Shown: positions 24,996 to 33,381 of the stretch, piece by piece | Layout of the letters: each line of letters starts with the position of its first letter | Numbering within the stretch: position 1 is the stretch's first letter | NCBI RefSeq assembly: GCF_030816475.1 | Contig: NZ_JAUSXF010000001.1 | Location: 434,001-498,000, forward strand | Direction: 5' to 3' | DNA: 64,000 nucleotides | DNA from: Arthrobacter pascens | GTDB taxonomy: Bacteria > Actinomycetota > Actinomycetes > Actinomycetales > Micrococcaceae | Position numbers and translations under genes: made by a program | The notes under the pieces: generated by a model | The model's input: only the letters and a program-made list of their open reading frames with translations | What the model was told of the DNA's origin: nothing | The model's database searches: none

Positions 24996-26147
24996 GTGCA
25001 CAACCAAGAGGGACATCCGCGGCGTCGCAAGCGGCTTGGCATTCAGGCAGCGCTGCTGGGGCTTCTGCTGCTACTGGCCAGTGCGGGAGCGCTGATCGCG
25101 GCGGCGAATAATCCCAAGCCGGGCATCACTGTGCAGGTCTCCCCTGCCAGCCAGTCCATACAGCAGGGCCAGGGCGCCTCGTATACCGTGTCCCTCACCT
25201 CCACCGGTGGCTTCCGCGGGGCGGTCAACCTGGCCACCGCGGGACTGCCGGCCGGCGCGGCGGGCGCCTTCACGCCGTCGTCCGTCACCCTCAGCTCCGG
25301 AAGCACCGCAACCGCAACGTTGAACGCCACCACCAGCGCAAGCACGCCGGCAGGCACCAACACGGTAACCATCACGGGAACCAGCGACAAAGTCTCCGGC
25401 AGCGTGGACGCCAGCCTCACCGTGAACTACAAGATGTCCACCGCGTTCTCAGTGGCCGCCACCCCGGATTCGGTGACCGTCCCGCCAGGGGCCACCGCCG
25501 TCTACACACTGCGGCTGACCCGCAACAACTTCCCCAGCGCCGTCTCGTTCAGCGTCATCGGCGGATTGCCGGCGGGCTCCACAGCATCATTCTCTCCCAA
25601 CCCGACAACGGATAACTCCACCACCCTCCAGGTGGCAACCGCTGCCGCTTCCCCGAACGGAAGCTACAACCTGTACCTGGTGGGAACCGGCAAGGACTCC
25701 GCGGGGAAGGCGCAGTACGCCTACGCGAACGTCCAACTGGTCCTGGATTCCACCATCAAGCAGTTCGCTCTCTCCGGGATCGTCCCCGGGACGTTGTCCC
25801 CCGGCGCATCGGCGCCCCTGGACCTGCAGATCAACAACCCCAACAACAAGTCCCTATCCGTGACCAACTTGTCCGTGGCTATCGCGGCGGTTACTCGGAG
25901 CGCGGACGCCGTGAAGAAGAACCTGGCCTGCACGGCGGCGGACTTCATTGTGACCCAGTACAGCGGGCCGTACCCCATCGCCGTTCCCCCAAGCGTTCCC
26001 CCAAGCACCAGCAGCTCACTCTCCACACTTCGAGTGGCACAGTCGGCCTGGCCCAGGGTGGGGATGCTGGACAGCTCCAAGAACCAGGACGGTTGCAAAG
26101 GCGCAACCCTCCAGCTCACGTACTCGGGATCAGGACAGGGGAACTGA
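24996..26147 (+). CDS. Exported Ig-like repeat protein with shared C-terminal two-Cys domain
   Basis: A 383-residue protein. A basic start (RRRKR) and hydrophobic segment (about residues 15-37) form a signal or anchor; unlike its neighbours it lacks AYW. Two Ig-like modules follow (about 43-145 and 150-245; each has a GLPAG turn), then a C-terminal domain with cysteines in NLACTAADF and DGCKGATLQLTYSG. The latter is close to the CxGA ending of genes A and B. The GTG at 24996 has a purine-rich GGAAGGGG upstream. Ends 1 bp before the next ATG. A decayed copy of its 3' end is at 29474-29692. Confidence 0.75.
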   Translation: MHNQEGHPRRRKRLGIQAALLGLLLLLASAGALIAAANNPKPGITVQVSPASQSIQQGQGASYTVSLTSTGGFRGAVNLATAGLPAGAAGAFTPSSVTLSSGSTATATLNATTSASTPAGTNTVTITGTSDKVSGSVDASLTVNYKMSTAFSVAATPDSVTVPPGATAVYTLRLTRNNFPSAVSFSVIGGLPAGSTASFSPNPTTDNSTTLQVATAAASPNGSYNLYLVGTGKDSAGKAQYAYANVQLVLDSTIKQFALSGIVPGTLSPGASAPLDLQINNPNNKSLSVTNLSVAIAAVTRSADAVKKNLACTAADFIVTQYSGPYPIAVPPSVPPSTSSSLSTLRVAQSAWPRVGMLDSSKNQDGCKGATLQLTYSGSGQGN

Positions 26148-26148
26148 G

Positions 26149-26640
26149 ATGGCCACCACCTCAAGGAGCCGTGGCATCAGGGCAGCCGCCCTCACCGGTC
26201 TCCTCATCACCGCCGGCGCCGGATCCGCCTACGCCTACTGGACCAGCGTCGGCTCAGGTTCCGGGTCCGCGGTCGCAGGCACCATGCAGGCCGTCACCGT
26301 GGACGCCCTGGCAGCCGGCGACAACCCGAAGACGGCGCTCTACCCGGGCGGCAGCGCCGACGTCGTCCTGCGCCTGACCAACCCCAATCCCTACTCCGTG
26401 CAGGTCTACAGCGTCACTGCCAACGGCGCCGCCGCCGCGGACTCTGCGCATCCGGGCTGCACCACCACCGGCGTCCGCTTTACCGGGCCAGCCGCACCGC
26501 TTACCCCCGCAACATATGTTGCAGCCAACTCGTCAGCACTCATCACCCTCCCCGGAGCGGCCGCCATGGACACCACTTCCCTCGCCGCCTGCCAAGGCGC
26601 AACCTTCAGCATTCCCGTGACGGCAGAGGTGCGGAAATGA
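26149..26640 (+). CDS. Secreted protein with SipW-type signal peptide (B)
   Basis: A 163-residue paralogue of the protein at 24461. The signal ends GAGSAYAYWTSVGSGSG, and the mature domain has a NPNPYSVQVYSV strand motif and two cysteines (HPGCTTTGV and LAACQGATFSIPV). It overlaps the following large gene by 4 bp (ATGA) and begins 1 bp after the previous stop, so the three genes are a tight operon. Probably a surface subunit; function is inferred only. Confidence 0.8.
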   Translation: MATTSRSRGIRAAALTGLLITAGAGSAYAYWTSVGSGSGSAVAGTMQAVTVDALAAGDNPKTALYPGGSADVVLRLTNPNPYSVQVYSVTANGAAAADSAHPGCTTTGVRFTGPAAPLTPATYVAANSSALITLPGAAAMDTTSLAACQGATFSIPVTAEVRK

Positions 26641-28775
26641 GGCTCGCCATCCGCAACGTGCCTCTCTTCCTCCGCCGCCCGTCGAGCCGGGTGCCCTGGA
26701 TTGTCGCCACACTCCTGCTCCTGCTGGGCACGGGGACGGCTGCCTATGCGTTCTGGGCCTCGGCCACCAGCAGCAGCAACGCGGCCGCCGCCGCCGACGC
26801 GCTCTCGCCCGGATCCAAGCCTGCGGTCACTGCCGCCGGATCCGCCTTGACGGTCACTTGGGCCGGCGGCACCACTGTCAACGGGCGGGCTGCCACGGGA
26901 TACACCGTGACCCGCTACTCTGCGGCGACCGGTGGCACAGCCACTGCAGCCACCGGCGGCTGCGCCGGGACGGTCACCACGCGTACGTGCACCGAACAGT
27001 CTGTGCCCGGCGGAATCTGGTACTACACGGTGACGCCGACGATCGCCCTATGGACCGGCACGGAGAGTCCCCGAAGCAGCGGCACCAGCAACGATTCCAC
27101 CGCGCCCGTGGCCACTGTTTCAGGGATTTCACCCACGCCGAACGCGGCCGCGTGGAACAACACGAGCCCGGTCAGCGTGACGGTCACGGCAGATGACGGG
27201 GCAGCCGGGTCCGGCGTCGCGTCCATCTCCTACAGGGTCGACGGCGGTGCGCAGCAGACGGTGGGCGGCTCTTTGGCTGTCGTCCCCGTCAGCGGCGACG
27301 GGGCGCACACCGTCACGTACTTCGCCACGGACAAGGTAGGCAATGCCGGGTCCGCGAAGAACCAAACGGTGCGGATCGACACGCAGGCACCGGCCGCGCC
27401 GGTCTTCACGATCGTCCCCGGATACGTTTATTCGGGCAATGTTGGAGCGGTTCCGGTTACTGGCACCGCTGAGGCGAATGCGAAAATTACACTCACTGCC
27501 AGCGACGTCGGCTCCGCCCATTCTTCTGTGCCGGTCACGATTACGGCTTCCGGCACCGGCGATTGGTCCGCCAGCCCGGACCTGAGCAGTCTGAACCAGG
27601 GCACCGTCACGTACTCGGCCACGGCCACGGACGTAGCGGGCAACACGGGCGCCGCCGAAACGGCCACCAGCATGAAGGACACCGTGGCACCGGCCGCGGC
27701 GCAGGGCCTGAACGTGCCACCGTATGTGTACACCGGCAATTTTTCCTCCGTCAATGTTTCCGGAAGTGCCGAAACCGGGACATCCGTGGCCGTTTCGGCC
27801 ACGAGTCTGGGCTCCGTCACTCCGGTCACCGGCACGGCGACAGCCAACGGGGGCACCTGGTCGCTGAACCTGAACCTCACGTCCCTCACAGATGGGACAG
27901 TCACCTACACTGTCACGGTGACGGATGCGGCGGGCAATACCAGCGCCGCAGCTACTAAGACGGACACGAAGGACACCGTGGCACCTGTACTGACCCTCGA
28001 TAAGCTGCCCAACGTCCTAAAGGGAAACGTCGCCAAGTACCAAGTCACGGGCACCAATGACTCTGGTTTACCAGTGAATCTGAGCGTCAGCGACTCTGCC
28101 ACGAGCGTTCCTGCAACGGCGTCCGGATCGAGCTGGAACACGGGCGACCTCAACCTGGCAAACCTTCAGGACAGCAACCCCGTGAACGTTGCCAGTATCA
28201 CAATCACAGCCACCACCGTTGATGCGGCAGGCAACAGTACTACCGTCACGGCCAAGGTCATCAAGGACATCCAGTTGCCGGCGGTCACGGGTATCACGCT
28301 GCTGAACGGCGGAGGCACGCAGGGACTAGGAAAAGCCGAGCAGGGAGACTCGCTGACAATCCAGTTCTCCGAACAGATCGATGCCACCAAGATCTGCTCC
28401 ACCTGGAACAACACGGGTACTCAAACGTTGACCGGCAACAACAACGTCACGGTCAACATCAGCACTTCCAACATCCTGACGGTGACCAGCAGCTGCCCCG
28501 GGCTGAACGTGGGCTCGATCGCACTGGGATCCAATGCCAAGTACGCGTCAGCAGGTGCCCTCAGCTTCGGTACCAACGGCAACGGCAACGCGAGCTCCAT
28601 CACCTGGGATGGGTCCACCACGCTGACGCTCAAACTTGGGAAGTCAAACGGAGGAACCTCGGGGACTACAACCACCGCGGACGCCCCTACCTATACCCCC
28701 GCTGCCGGCCTCACCGACCTCGCCGGAAACCCGCTCGGCTCGGCCTTACCTCCGGCCGTACCGCAACGTTTCTAA
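26637..28775 (+). CDS. Large secreted Ig-like repeat protein with SipW-type signal (C)
   Basis: A 712-residue exported protein. The signal helix ends GTAAYAFWASATSSS, again SipW-like. After a fibronectin-type segment (about residues 60-155) come repeated bacterial Ig-like modules, with boundaries at about residues 245, 349, 445 and 543. Each boundary starts near DTQAP, DTVAP or DIQLP and two modules contain AGNTSAA/AGNTGAA. The last 165 residues differ and hold two cysteines (KICSTW, SSCPGL). Probably an adhesin-like or matrix protein exported with proteins A and B. A terminator follows 16 bp after the stop. Confidence 0.8.
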   Translation: MRLAIRNVPLFLRRPSSRVPWIVATLLLLLGTGTAAYAFWASATSSSNAAAAADALSPGSKPAVTAAGSALTVTWAGGTTVNGRAATGYTVTRYSAATGGTATAATGGCAGTVTTRTCTEQSVPGGIWYYTVTPTIALWTGTESPRSSGTSNDSTAPVATVSGISPTPNAAAWNNTSPVSVTVTADDGAAGSGVASISYRVDGGAQQTVGGSLAVVPVSGDGAHTVTYFATDKVGNAGSAKNQTVRIDTQAPAAPVFTIVPGYVYSGNVGAVPVTGTAEANAKITLTASDVGSAHSSVPVTITASGTGDWSASPDLSSLNQGTVTYSATATDVAGNTGAAETATSMKDTVAPAAAQGLNVPPYVYTGNFSSVNVSGSAETGTSVAVSATSLGSVTPVTGTATANGGTWSLNLNLTSLTDGTVTYTVTVTDAAGNTSAAATKTDTKDTVAPVLTLDKLPNVLKGNVAKYQVTGTNDSGLPVNLSVSDSATSVPATASGSSWNTGDLNLANLQDSNPVNVASITITATTVDAAGNSTTVTAKVIKDIQLPAVTGITLLNGGGTQGLGKAEQGDSLTIQFSEQIDATKICSTWNNTGTQTLTGNNNVTVNISTSNILTVTSSCPGLNVGSIALGSNAKYASAGALSFGTNGNGNASSITWDGSTTLTLKLGKSNGGTSGTTTTADAPTYTPAAGLTDLAGNPLGSALPPAVPQRF

Positions 28776-28790
28776 GGCAACTCAGCGCAG

Positions 28791-28828
28791 GCAACGGCTC
28801 CCCTTCGATTTCGTCGGGGAGCCGTTGC
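28791..28828 (+). terminator. Terminator of the secreted-protein operon
   Basis: Perfect 13-bp arms GCAACGGCTCCCC and GGGGAGCCGTTGC with a 12-nt loop, 16 bp after the last gene. No long T-run. Confidence 0.65.
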
Positions 28829-29115
28829 ACGTGTTCGACGCGCAGTTTCCCGTGCGCGGCCCAATCCTTGTGCGCGGCAGGGAATATGGACCGCGTGGAT
28901 CTGGCTGTCATTTTCGGCGGCGCACCCCAGCACGATATACACGGCGACGGCGACGGCCACCAAGGCTCCGACGCTGGGCCCTAAGCTTTGACCGTTGAGC
29001 ACGCAGGAACTCCTCTGCGGCTTCACATGGCTATCGGAAATTCAGGGTAACCCTTATCCATGGAACGGCGCCGAAAACCAATTTGGGTTCGATATCACGC
29101 GGCACCGCCTCCGTG
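28829..29115. other. Non-coding or decayed intergenic sequence
   Basis: No convincing gene. A minus-strand frame here encodes a short hydrophobic stretch (VGALVAVAVAVYIVLGCA) but then runs through the operon terminator with poor composition, so I treat it as non-coding or a decayed remnant. It borders the fragment region at 29.1-30 kb. Confidence 0.4.
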
Positions 29116-29475
29116 TCATTTACGCCGCGCCTGCTGGGTTGCGGGAGCGCTGACGACGTTCTGCGGCGGCGAGTCGAAGGTTCCATGGTCGTACAGGCCC
29201 ACAACACCCTGCATGTACTGCGCCCATTGCGGGCCGGCGATGTAGGCTCCGTCCACGGCGGAATAGTACTTGCCGTTGATGGTGACGTTGCGTTCCAATC
29301 GGCTCGGTCCCCCATTGAAGGGGTCGCCGAAGAAGGACGCGGTGGCCAGGCCCTTCGTGTAGCCGACCACCTAGGTCTGGTTGTTCCATTCGTTGGTACC
29401 GGGCTTGGCAGCATCCGGGACCCCCAGCTTTTGGGGAATCAGGAGGCCTGAGCCTTTGGTGAGGACGTCCTGGAA
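29116..29475 (-). pseudogene. Penicillin-binding protein C-terminal fragment
   Basis: Minus-strand translation gives the end of a class A penicillin-binding protein: VLTKGSG, a stretch equivalent to the KTG-TN active-site region but reading KPGTNEWNNQT, then a TAG at 29371-29373 where Trp is expected, then VVGYTKGLATASFFGD and AGPQWAQYMQGVVGLYD up to the stop. The 5' part is missing, and the catalytic KTG is changed to KPG. Similarity stops at about 29475, where unrelated plus-strand sequence begins. A dead fragment. Confidence 0.75.
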
Positions 29476-29692
29476 GAACCTGGCCTGCACGGGGGCGGAC
29501 TTCACGCTCACCCAATACAGCGGGCCGTACTCCTCTCCGTTCCCCAAGCACCAGCAGCTCACTTTCCACACTTCGAGTGGCACAGTCGGCCTGGCCCAGG
29601 GTGGGGATGCTGGACACCTCCAAGAACCTGGACGGTTGCAAACGCGCAACCCTCCAGCTCACGTACTCGGGATCAAGACAGGGGAACTGAGA
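29474..29692 (+). pseudogene. Decayed copy of the 3' end of the Ig-like repeat gene
   Basis: About 220 bp nearly identical to 25923-26147, the last 75 codons of the gene at 24996. It starts at AAGAACCTGGCCTGCAC and runs to GGGGAACTGA. It differs by a short deletion in the Pro-rich segment (one of two CGTTCCCCCAAG units) and scattered substitutions. No 5' portion is present. It was created by duplication or is what remains of a second locus. Confidence 0.85.
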
Positions 29693-29783
29693 TTCGTATT
29701 AGGGCGTGTCTCCGGGACTGCGGAATTAACGGTGTATCTGGCTCGACACCCCGGGCGGTGGGCCTGGCGGGGAGGAACCCGAT
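29693..29783. other. Possible left end of an IS256-type element
   Basis: Sequence between the duplicated gene end and the transposase fragment, beginning near GGGCGTGTCTCCGGGACTG. The position suggests an insertion-sequence end, but no partner inverted repeat was found downstream. Confidence 0.35.
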
Positions 29784-30050
29784 ATGGCCGCAACACTTGA
29801 GGCTGTGCCGAGTATGAAAACCGTTGAAAAACTGACAGAGAAGTCCGAGGCTGCTCGCGAGCTGGTGAGGATGGCCAAGGAGCACGGCCTGGCCTTGACC
29901 GGTCCTGACGGGCTGCTGAAGCAGTTGATCAAAACCGTCATTGAGACGGCGCTGAATGAGGAATTGACCGAGCATCTCGGGTATGGACGGCGCGATACGG
30001 CGGCTAAGGACATCGTCACTCGCGCAACGGCGTTCGGGCCACAGGAACAA
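29784..30050 (+). pseudogene. IS256-family transposase N-terminal fragment
   Basis: Codes for the start of a Mutator/IS256 transposase: ARELVRMAKEHGLALTGPDG, LLKQLIKTVIETALNEEL and TEHLGYG are characteristic. After about 75 residues similarity ends; the remaining 300 or so residues, including the DDE catalytic residues, are absent. The frame then runs on into unrelated sequence and a terminator-like hairpin. An inactive remnant. Confidence 0.75.
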
Positions 30051-30086
30051 CTTGGTGACAATTCAGATCAGCCCTTCTCCAAACCC

Positions 30087-30122
30087 AACGCCAGCCTCCG
30101 GATCGACCGGAGGCTGGCGTTG
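30087..30122 (+). terminator. Hairpin before the adenylate kinase gene
   Basis: Arms AACGCCAGCCTCCGG and CCGGAGGCTGGCGTT around a 6-nt loop (ATCGAC), with a short TGTGCGG run after. It ends the fragment region and lies 93 bp ahead of the adenylate kinase start. Confidence 0.6.
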
Positions 30123-30214
30123 TGCGGTGAGTTGTGGGCAAAATGAAGCACGCGTCGCGTTGCCAGCGGCAGACCCCGAAACCATTGGCGACGGCGCCAT
30201 GGAGGGACAGGAAC

Positions 30215-30793
30215 ATGACCAGACTGCTCATCATCGGTCCGCCCGGCTCCGGCAAAGGAACCCAGGCCGAGCAGATCGCCCGGCATTTCAGCATCCCGGC
30301 AGTGTCGACGGGGGATATCTTCCGGACCAACGTCAGCCAGCAGACGCCATTGGGCAAGGAGGCGTCCAAGTACCTCGATGACGGCGCCTACGTCCCGGAC
30401 CACCTGACGAACGCGCTGGTCAAGGAACGGCTCCTCGATCCGGACGTTCAGGGCGGATTCCTGCTGGACGGTTACCCGCGCACCGCGCTCCAGGTGGCCG
30501 AATTGGATGACATGCTCGCCTCGCTGGGCCACCGCCTGGATGCAGTCATCGAACTTCGGGCCCCCGATGCCGAACTGGAACGCCGGATGCTGCAACGGGC
30601 CAAGGAACAGGGCCGCAAAGACGACACCGTGGACGTGTTCCGGCGGCGGCTTGACCTCTACCACCGCGAGACCCACGAACTCGTGGCGGTCTACGCCCGC
30701 AGGGGACTGGTGGTCTCAGTCGACGGCAGCGGCGAGCCCGGGGTGATCACGGAACTGGCGATCGCCGCCGTCGTAAAATTCCTGACCACCTAG
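30215..30793 (+). CDS. Adenylate kinase (short form)
   Basis: A 192-residue nucleoside monophosphate kinase that interconverts ATP + AMP and 2 ADP. The P-loop is GPPGSGKGT (residues about 8-16), followed by STGDIFR and the DGYPRT motif. The LID is short (KEQGRKDDTVDVFRRRL), as in actinobacterial adenylate kinases. The ATG at 30215 has GGGACAGG upstream. It stands alone rather than in the ribosomal-protein operon where adk normally sits, so it may be an additional paralogue; this cannot be settled from one window. Confidence 0.88.
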   Translation: MTRLLIIGPPGSGKGTQAEQIARHFSIPAVSTGDIFRTNVSQQTPLGKEASKYLDDGAYVPDHLTNALVKERLLDPDVQGGFLLDGYPRTALQVAELDDMLASLGHRLDAVIELRAPDAELERRMLQRAKEQGRKDDTVDVFRRRLDLYHRETHELVAVYARRGLVVSVDGSGEPGVITELAIAAVVKFLTT

Positions 30794-30850
30794 CGGCCTG
30801 ACCGCTTCCTCGCGCAAGAATTTCTATGGATTAGCGCAGCTGTCGAAGGG

Positions 30851-32779
30851 TTGCCTCAGGATCCTGCAAATTCGTCCGCCGCAGCATCACGGACTCCTAT
30901 CCTTTTGGTAGGGCAAGTGGCCACTCCGCCCCAGCCGACCGCACTACCAGCCAAGGACCCCAAAATTCGCACCTCATATTTTGTGCTGCCTGCCGCCACT
31001 ATGCTGGCCACCGCCGTTGCCGTCGCCGCCTCAGCCCTGCCGGCCACAGCAGCCGCACCGACAGAGACCGGCGCCAGCGCCCGCTACATCGTCCGGTACA
31101 CCCCCGATACCGACGTCGCGGCTGAGACCGCAGCCCACCGTTCGCAGGGAATGGCCACCGGCCGCACATTCTCCCAGGCACTGCGCGGTGCAGTGGTGAC
31201 GGCGACGCCGGGCCAGGCAGGAGCCCTTTCCCGTTCGGCCCGCGTCGCCTCCGTTGAACTGGACGCTCCCGTCACCATTTCTGAAACGCAGCAGCCCGCC
31301 GCGTGGGGGCTGGACCGGGTGGACCAGCGGCCGTTGCCGCTCTCCGGCTCCTACAGTTGGACGGCTGCCGGAACTGGTGTCAGCGCCTACGTCGTTGACA
31401 CCGGCGTCCTCGCTTCCCACACCGACTTCGGTGGACGCGTTACGGCCGGCTGGACTGCCGTTGCCGACGGCCGCGGCTCCGGGGACTGTAACGGCCACGG
31501 AACGCACGTGGCCGGAACCATTGCCGGGACCACCTACGGCGTGGCAAAGCGTGCAACCATCGTTCCCGTGCGGGTCCTGGACTGCAACGGATCCGGCTAC
31601 AACTCTGACGTCGTGGCCGGGCTGGACTGGATAGCCGCCAACCACGCCGCCGGGGTACCGGCCGTGGTCAACATGAGCCTCGGCGGAGCAGCGAGCGCCG
31701 CGGTCGACACAGCCGTCCAGGGAGTCATCAACGACGGCGTCACTGCAGTGGTTGCCGCCGGAAACTCCGCAGTGGACGCCTGCGGGAGTTCGCCGGCCCG
31801 TGTCCCGGCGGCGGTGACCGTCGCGGCGAGCGATTCCGTCGACCGGCAGGCCTCGTTCTCCAACTTCGGCCCGTGCGTGGATCTGTATGCCCCCGGAGTC
31901 GGCATCACCTCGGCCTACTACACCTCCACCACGGCAACCGCGACCATGTCCGGTACTTCCATGGCTACCCCGCACACAACCGGCGTTGCCGCCGTACTGC
32001 TCTCCCAGAACCGCTCGCTCACCCCCGCGCAGGTTGCGGCAGCCCTTGCAACGAATGCCACTGCAGGCGTTATCAGCGGTTCAGGGACGGGGACGCCGAA
32101 CCGCCTGCTGTATTCCGGAGCTGCGGCCGTCAGCGCTGTTCCTCCCACGCTCACCGCTGTGTCACCGGCCCCGAATTCGACGTCGGTGGCCGCCGGAAGC
32201 AATGTAACAGCCGCCTTCAGCACGGCAGTCCAGGGAGTAAGCAGCAGCACCTTTGTGCTCAGGAACGCCGCAGGTGCTGTCATTCCGGCGACGGTCAGCT
32301 ACAACGCCACAACCCGCACCGCCACACTGGATCCTGCCTCCGATCTCGCTGCTGACGGCACCTACACAGCTACCCTCACTGGGGGAGCGACAGCCATTCG
32401 GGACTCGGCAGGTACTCCCTTGTCCACCTCCAGCTGGTCCTTCGTCAGCGGCCCGGCACCGGTGGTGTCCGGCTTCACCCCGGGCAGCAATGCCCTTCTC
32501 GTCAGGCGCGGCAACGACATCACCGTGACTTTCAACGAGGCGGTCCAGGGAGTCAGCACAGTCACCTTCACGCTCACGAATGCCTCGACGGGAGCTGTGG
32601 TGGCGTGTAACGTCTTCCGCAACGGCAGCACCAACCAATGGATCCTGGATCCTCAGCTGACGCTCTCGGCGAAGACCAAATACACGGTGACAGTTTCCGG
32701 CGGTGCAGCCGGGATCCGTGACCTCGCCGGCAACCAGCTGGCCACAAAGACCTGGCAATTCACCACCGGTTCCTTCTAG
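30851..32779 (+). CDS. Secreted subtilisin-like serine protease with two Ig-like domains
   Basis: A protein of up to 642 residues. A signal region (about residues 38-68) is followed by an I9-type propeptide (ARYIVRYTP, about 77-142) and an S8 catalytic domain with Asp in VVDTGV (183), His in GHGTHVAGT (216) and Ser in GTSMATPH (about 370). The oxyanion region is VVAAGNS. Two C-terminal Ig-like (Big_5-type) modules follow, beginning near [13 protein letters not shown] and [13 protein letters not shown]. The TTG at 30851 is weakly supported; a GTG at 30917 or an ATG at 31001 are alternatives. Probably degrades extracellular protein. Confidence 0.88.
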   Translation: MPQDPANSSAAASRTPILLVGQVATPPQPTALPAKDPKIRTSYFVLPAATMLATAVAVAASALPATAAAPTETGASARYIVRYTPDTDVAAETAAHRSQGMATGRTFSQALRGAVVTATPGQAGALSRSARVASVELDAPVTISETQQPAAWGLDRVDQRPLPLSGSYSWTAAGTGVSAYVVDTGVLASHTDFGGRVTAGWTAVADGRGSGDCNGHGTHVAGTIAGTTYGVAKRATIVPVRVLDCNGSGYNSDVVAGLDWIAANHAAGVPAVVNMSLGGAASAAVDTAVQGVINDGVTAVVAAGNSAVDACGSSPARVPAAVTVAASDSVDRQASFSNFGPCVDLYAPGVGITSAYYTSTTATATMSGTSMATPHTTGVAAVLLSQNRSLTPAQVAAALATNATAGVISGSGTGTPNRLLYSGAAAVSAVPPTLTAVSPAPNSTSVAAGSNVTAAFSTAVQGVSSSTFVLRNAAGAVIPATVSYNATTRTATLDPASDLAADGTYTATLTGGATAIRDSAGTPLSTSSWSFVSGPAPVVSGFTPGSNALLVRRGNDITVTFNEAVQGVSTVTFTLTNASTGAVVACNVFRNGSTNQWILDPQLTLSAKTKYTVTVSGGAAGIRDLAGNQLATKTWQFTTGSF

Positions 32780-32791
32780 GGCGGGGCGCAC

Positions 32792-32837
32792 AAAGGAGGC
32801 CGACGGCGGCACTTACCTGCCGCCGTCGGCCTCCTTT
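32792..32837 (+). terminator. Terminator after the protease gene
   Basis: Perfect 20-bp arms AAAGGAGGCCGACGGCGGCA (32792-32811) and their complement (32818-32837) with a 6-nt loop, 12 bp after the stop. The arm ends in TTT. The strongest hairpin in the window. Confidence 0.8.
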
Positions 32838-32877
32838 GCTGTTGTCCTGGCGGTACTCACCCCCCGTCCGGAACGGG

Positions 32878-33075
32878 TCAGCGGACCGGCAAAACCTCGT
32901 AGCCGTCAGTCTTGGCTACCATCTGCCTGCCATGGTTGCCATTGAACTTAAGCCACATCACTGATGAATCCGGTGTCACGTCCTCAACTTCGCCCGTGCG
33001 GACCAGCTTTCCCCCATAACGCAGTTCCACCCAGCAGCCAACAAGCTGCTTCCAGTCTTCAGTTGCCTCGTCCAT
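32878..33075 (-). CDS. Small hypothetical protein
   Basis: A 65-residue protein (starts MDEATEDWKQLVGCWVELRY) with predicted beta strands and one cysteine; it resembles a small barrel-like protein but I recognise no family. Coding support comes from the ATG, codon composition and its position 15 bp after another small minus-strand gene, so the two may be co-transcribed. Confidence 0.6.
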   Translation of the reverse strand: MDEATEDWKQLVGCWVELRYGGKLVRTGEVEDVTPDSSVMWLKFNGNHGRQMVAKTDGYEVLPVR

Positions 33076-33090
33076 GACCCCGGCGTGTCC

Positions 33091-33300
33091 TTAGTGAATC
33101 AGTTCGCGGGTCATTCCGAACGGAACCTGGTCTGACAAGGCTGCCGTGTAGCGCCCGGGTGCGATGCGTGTGAGCAGGATTCCGTGAGTTCCCGAGGGGA
33201 GTGCAACCTCCTGCAGGCGACTGACGGCGGCATCGATCTGTTCGTCCAGAAGGTGCCGGCTGGTGACCTGGATTTCAATGCTCTCTGATGAGGTGGACAT
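33091..33300 (-). CDS. Small hypothetical protein
   Basis: A 69-residue protein (starts MSTSSESIEIQVTSRHLLDE), predicted alpha/beta, no cysteine or membrane segment. The ATG has a GGAAACTCT stretch upstream. It is 81 bp downstream of the sugar permease gene in the same direction and precedes the other small gene. Function unknown. Confidence 0.6.
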   Translation of the reverse strand: MSTSSESIEIQVTSRHLLDEQIDAAVSRLQEVALPSGTHGILLTRIAPGRYTAALSDQVPFGMTRELIH

Positions 33301-33381
33301 AGAGTTTCCTTATTTATGACCCCAATATGGACGCAGCCTATTTTTAGGCGGCGTTTTTCCGAATGCGTGACTCTGTCACAG

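Noticed and set aside
28772..29026. Minus-strand 84-residue ORF with a hydrophobic stretch
   Set aside because: It overlaps the operon terminator, has no similarity to known proteins and a poor, Arg-rich second half.
29784..30146. An active insertion sequence
   Set aside because: Only the N-terminal fifth of the transposase is present, the catalytic part is missing and no matching inverted-repeat pair was found.
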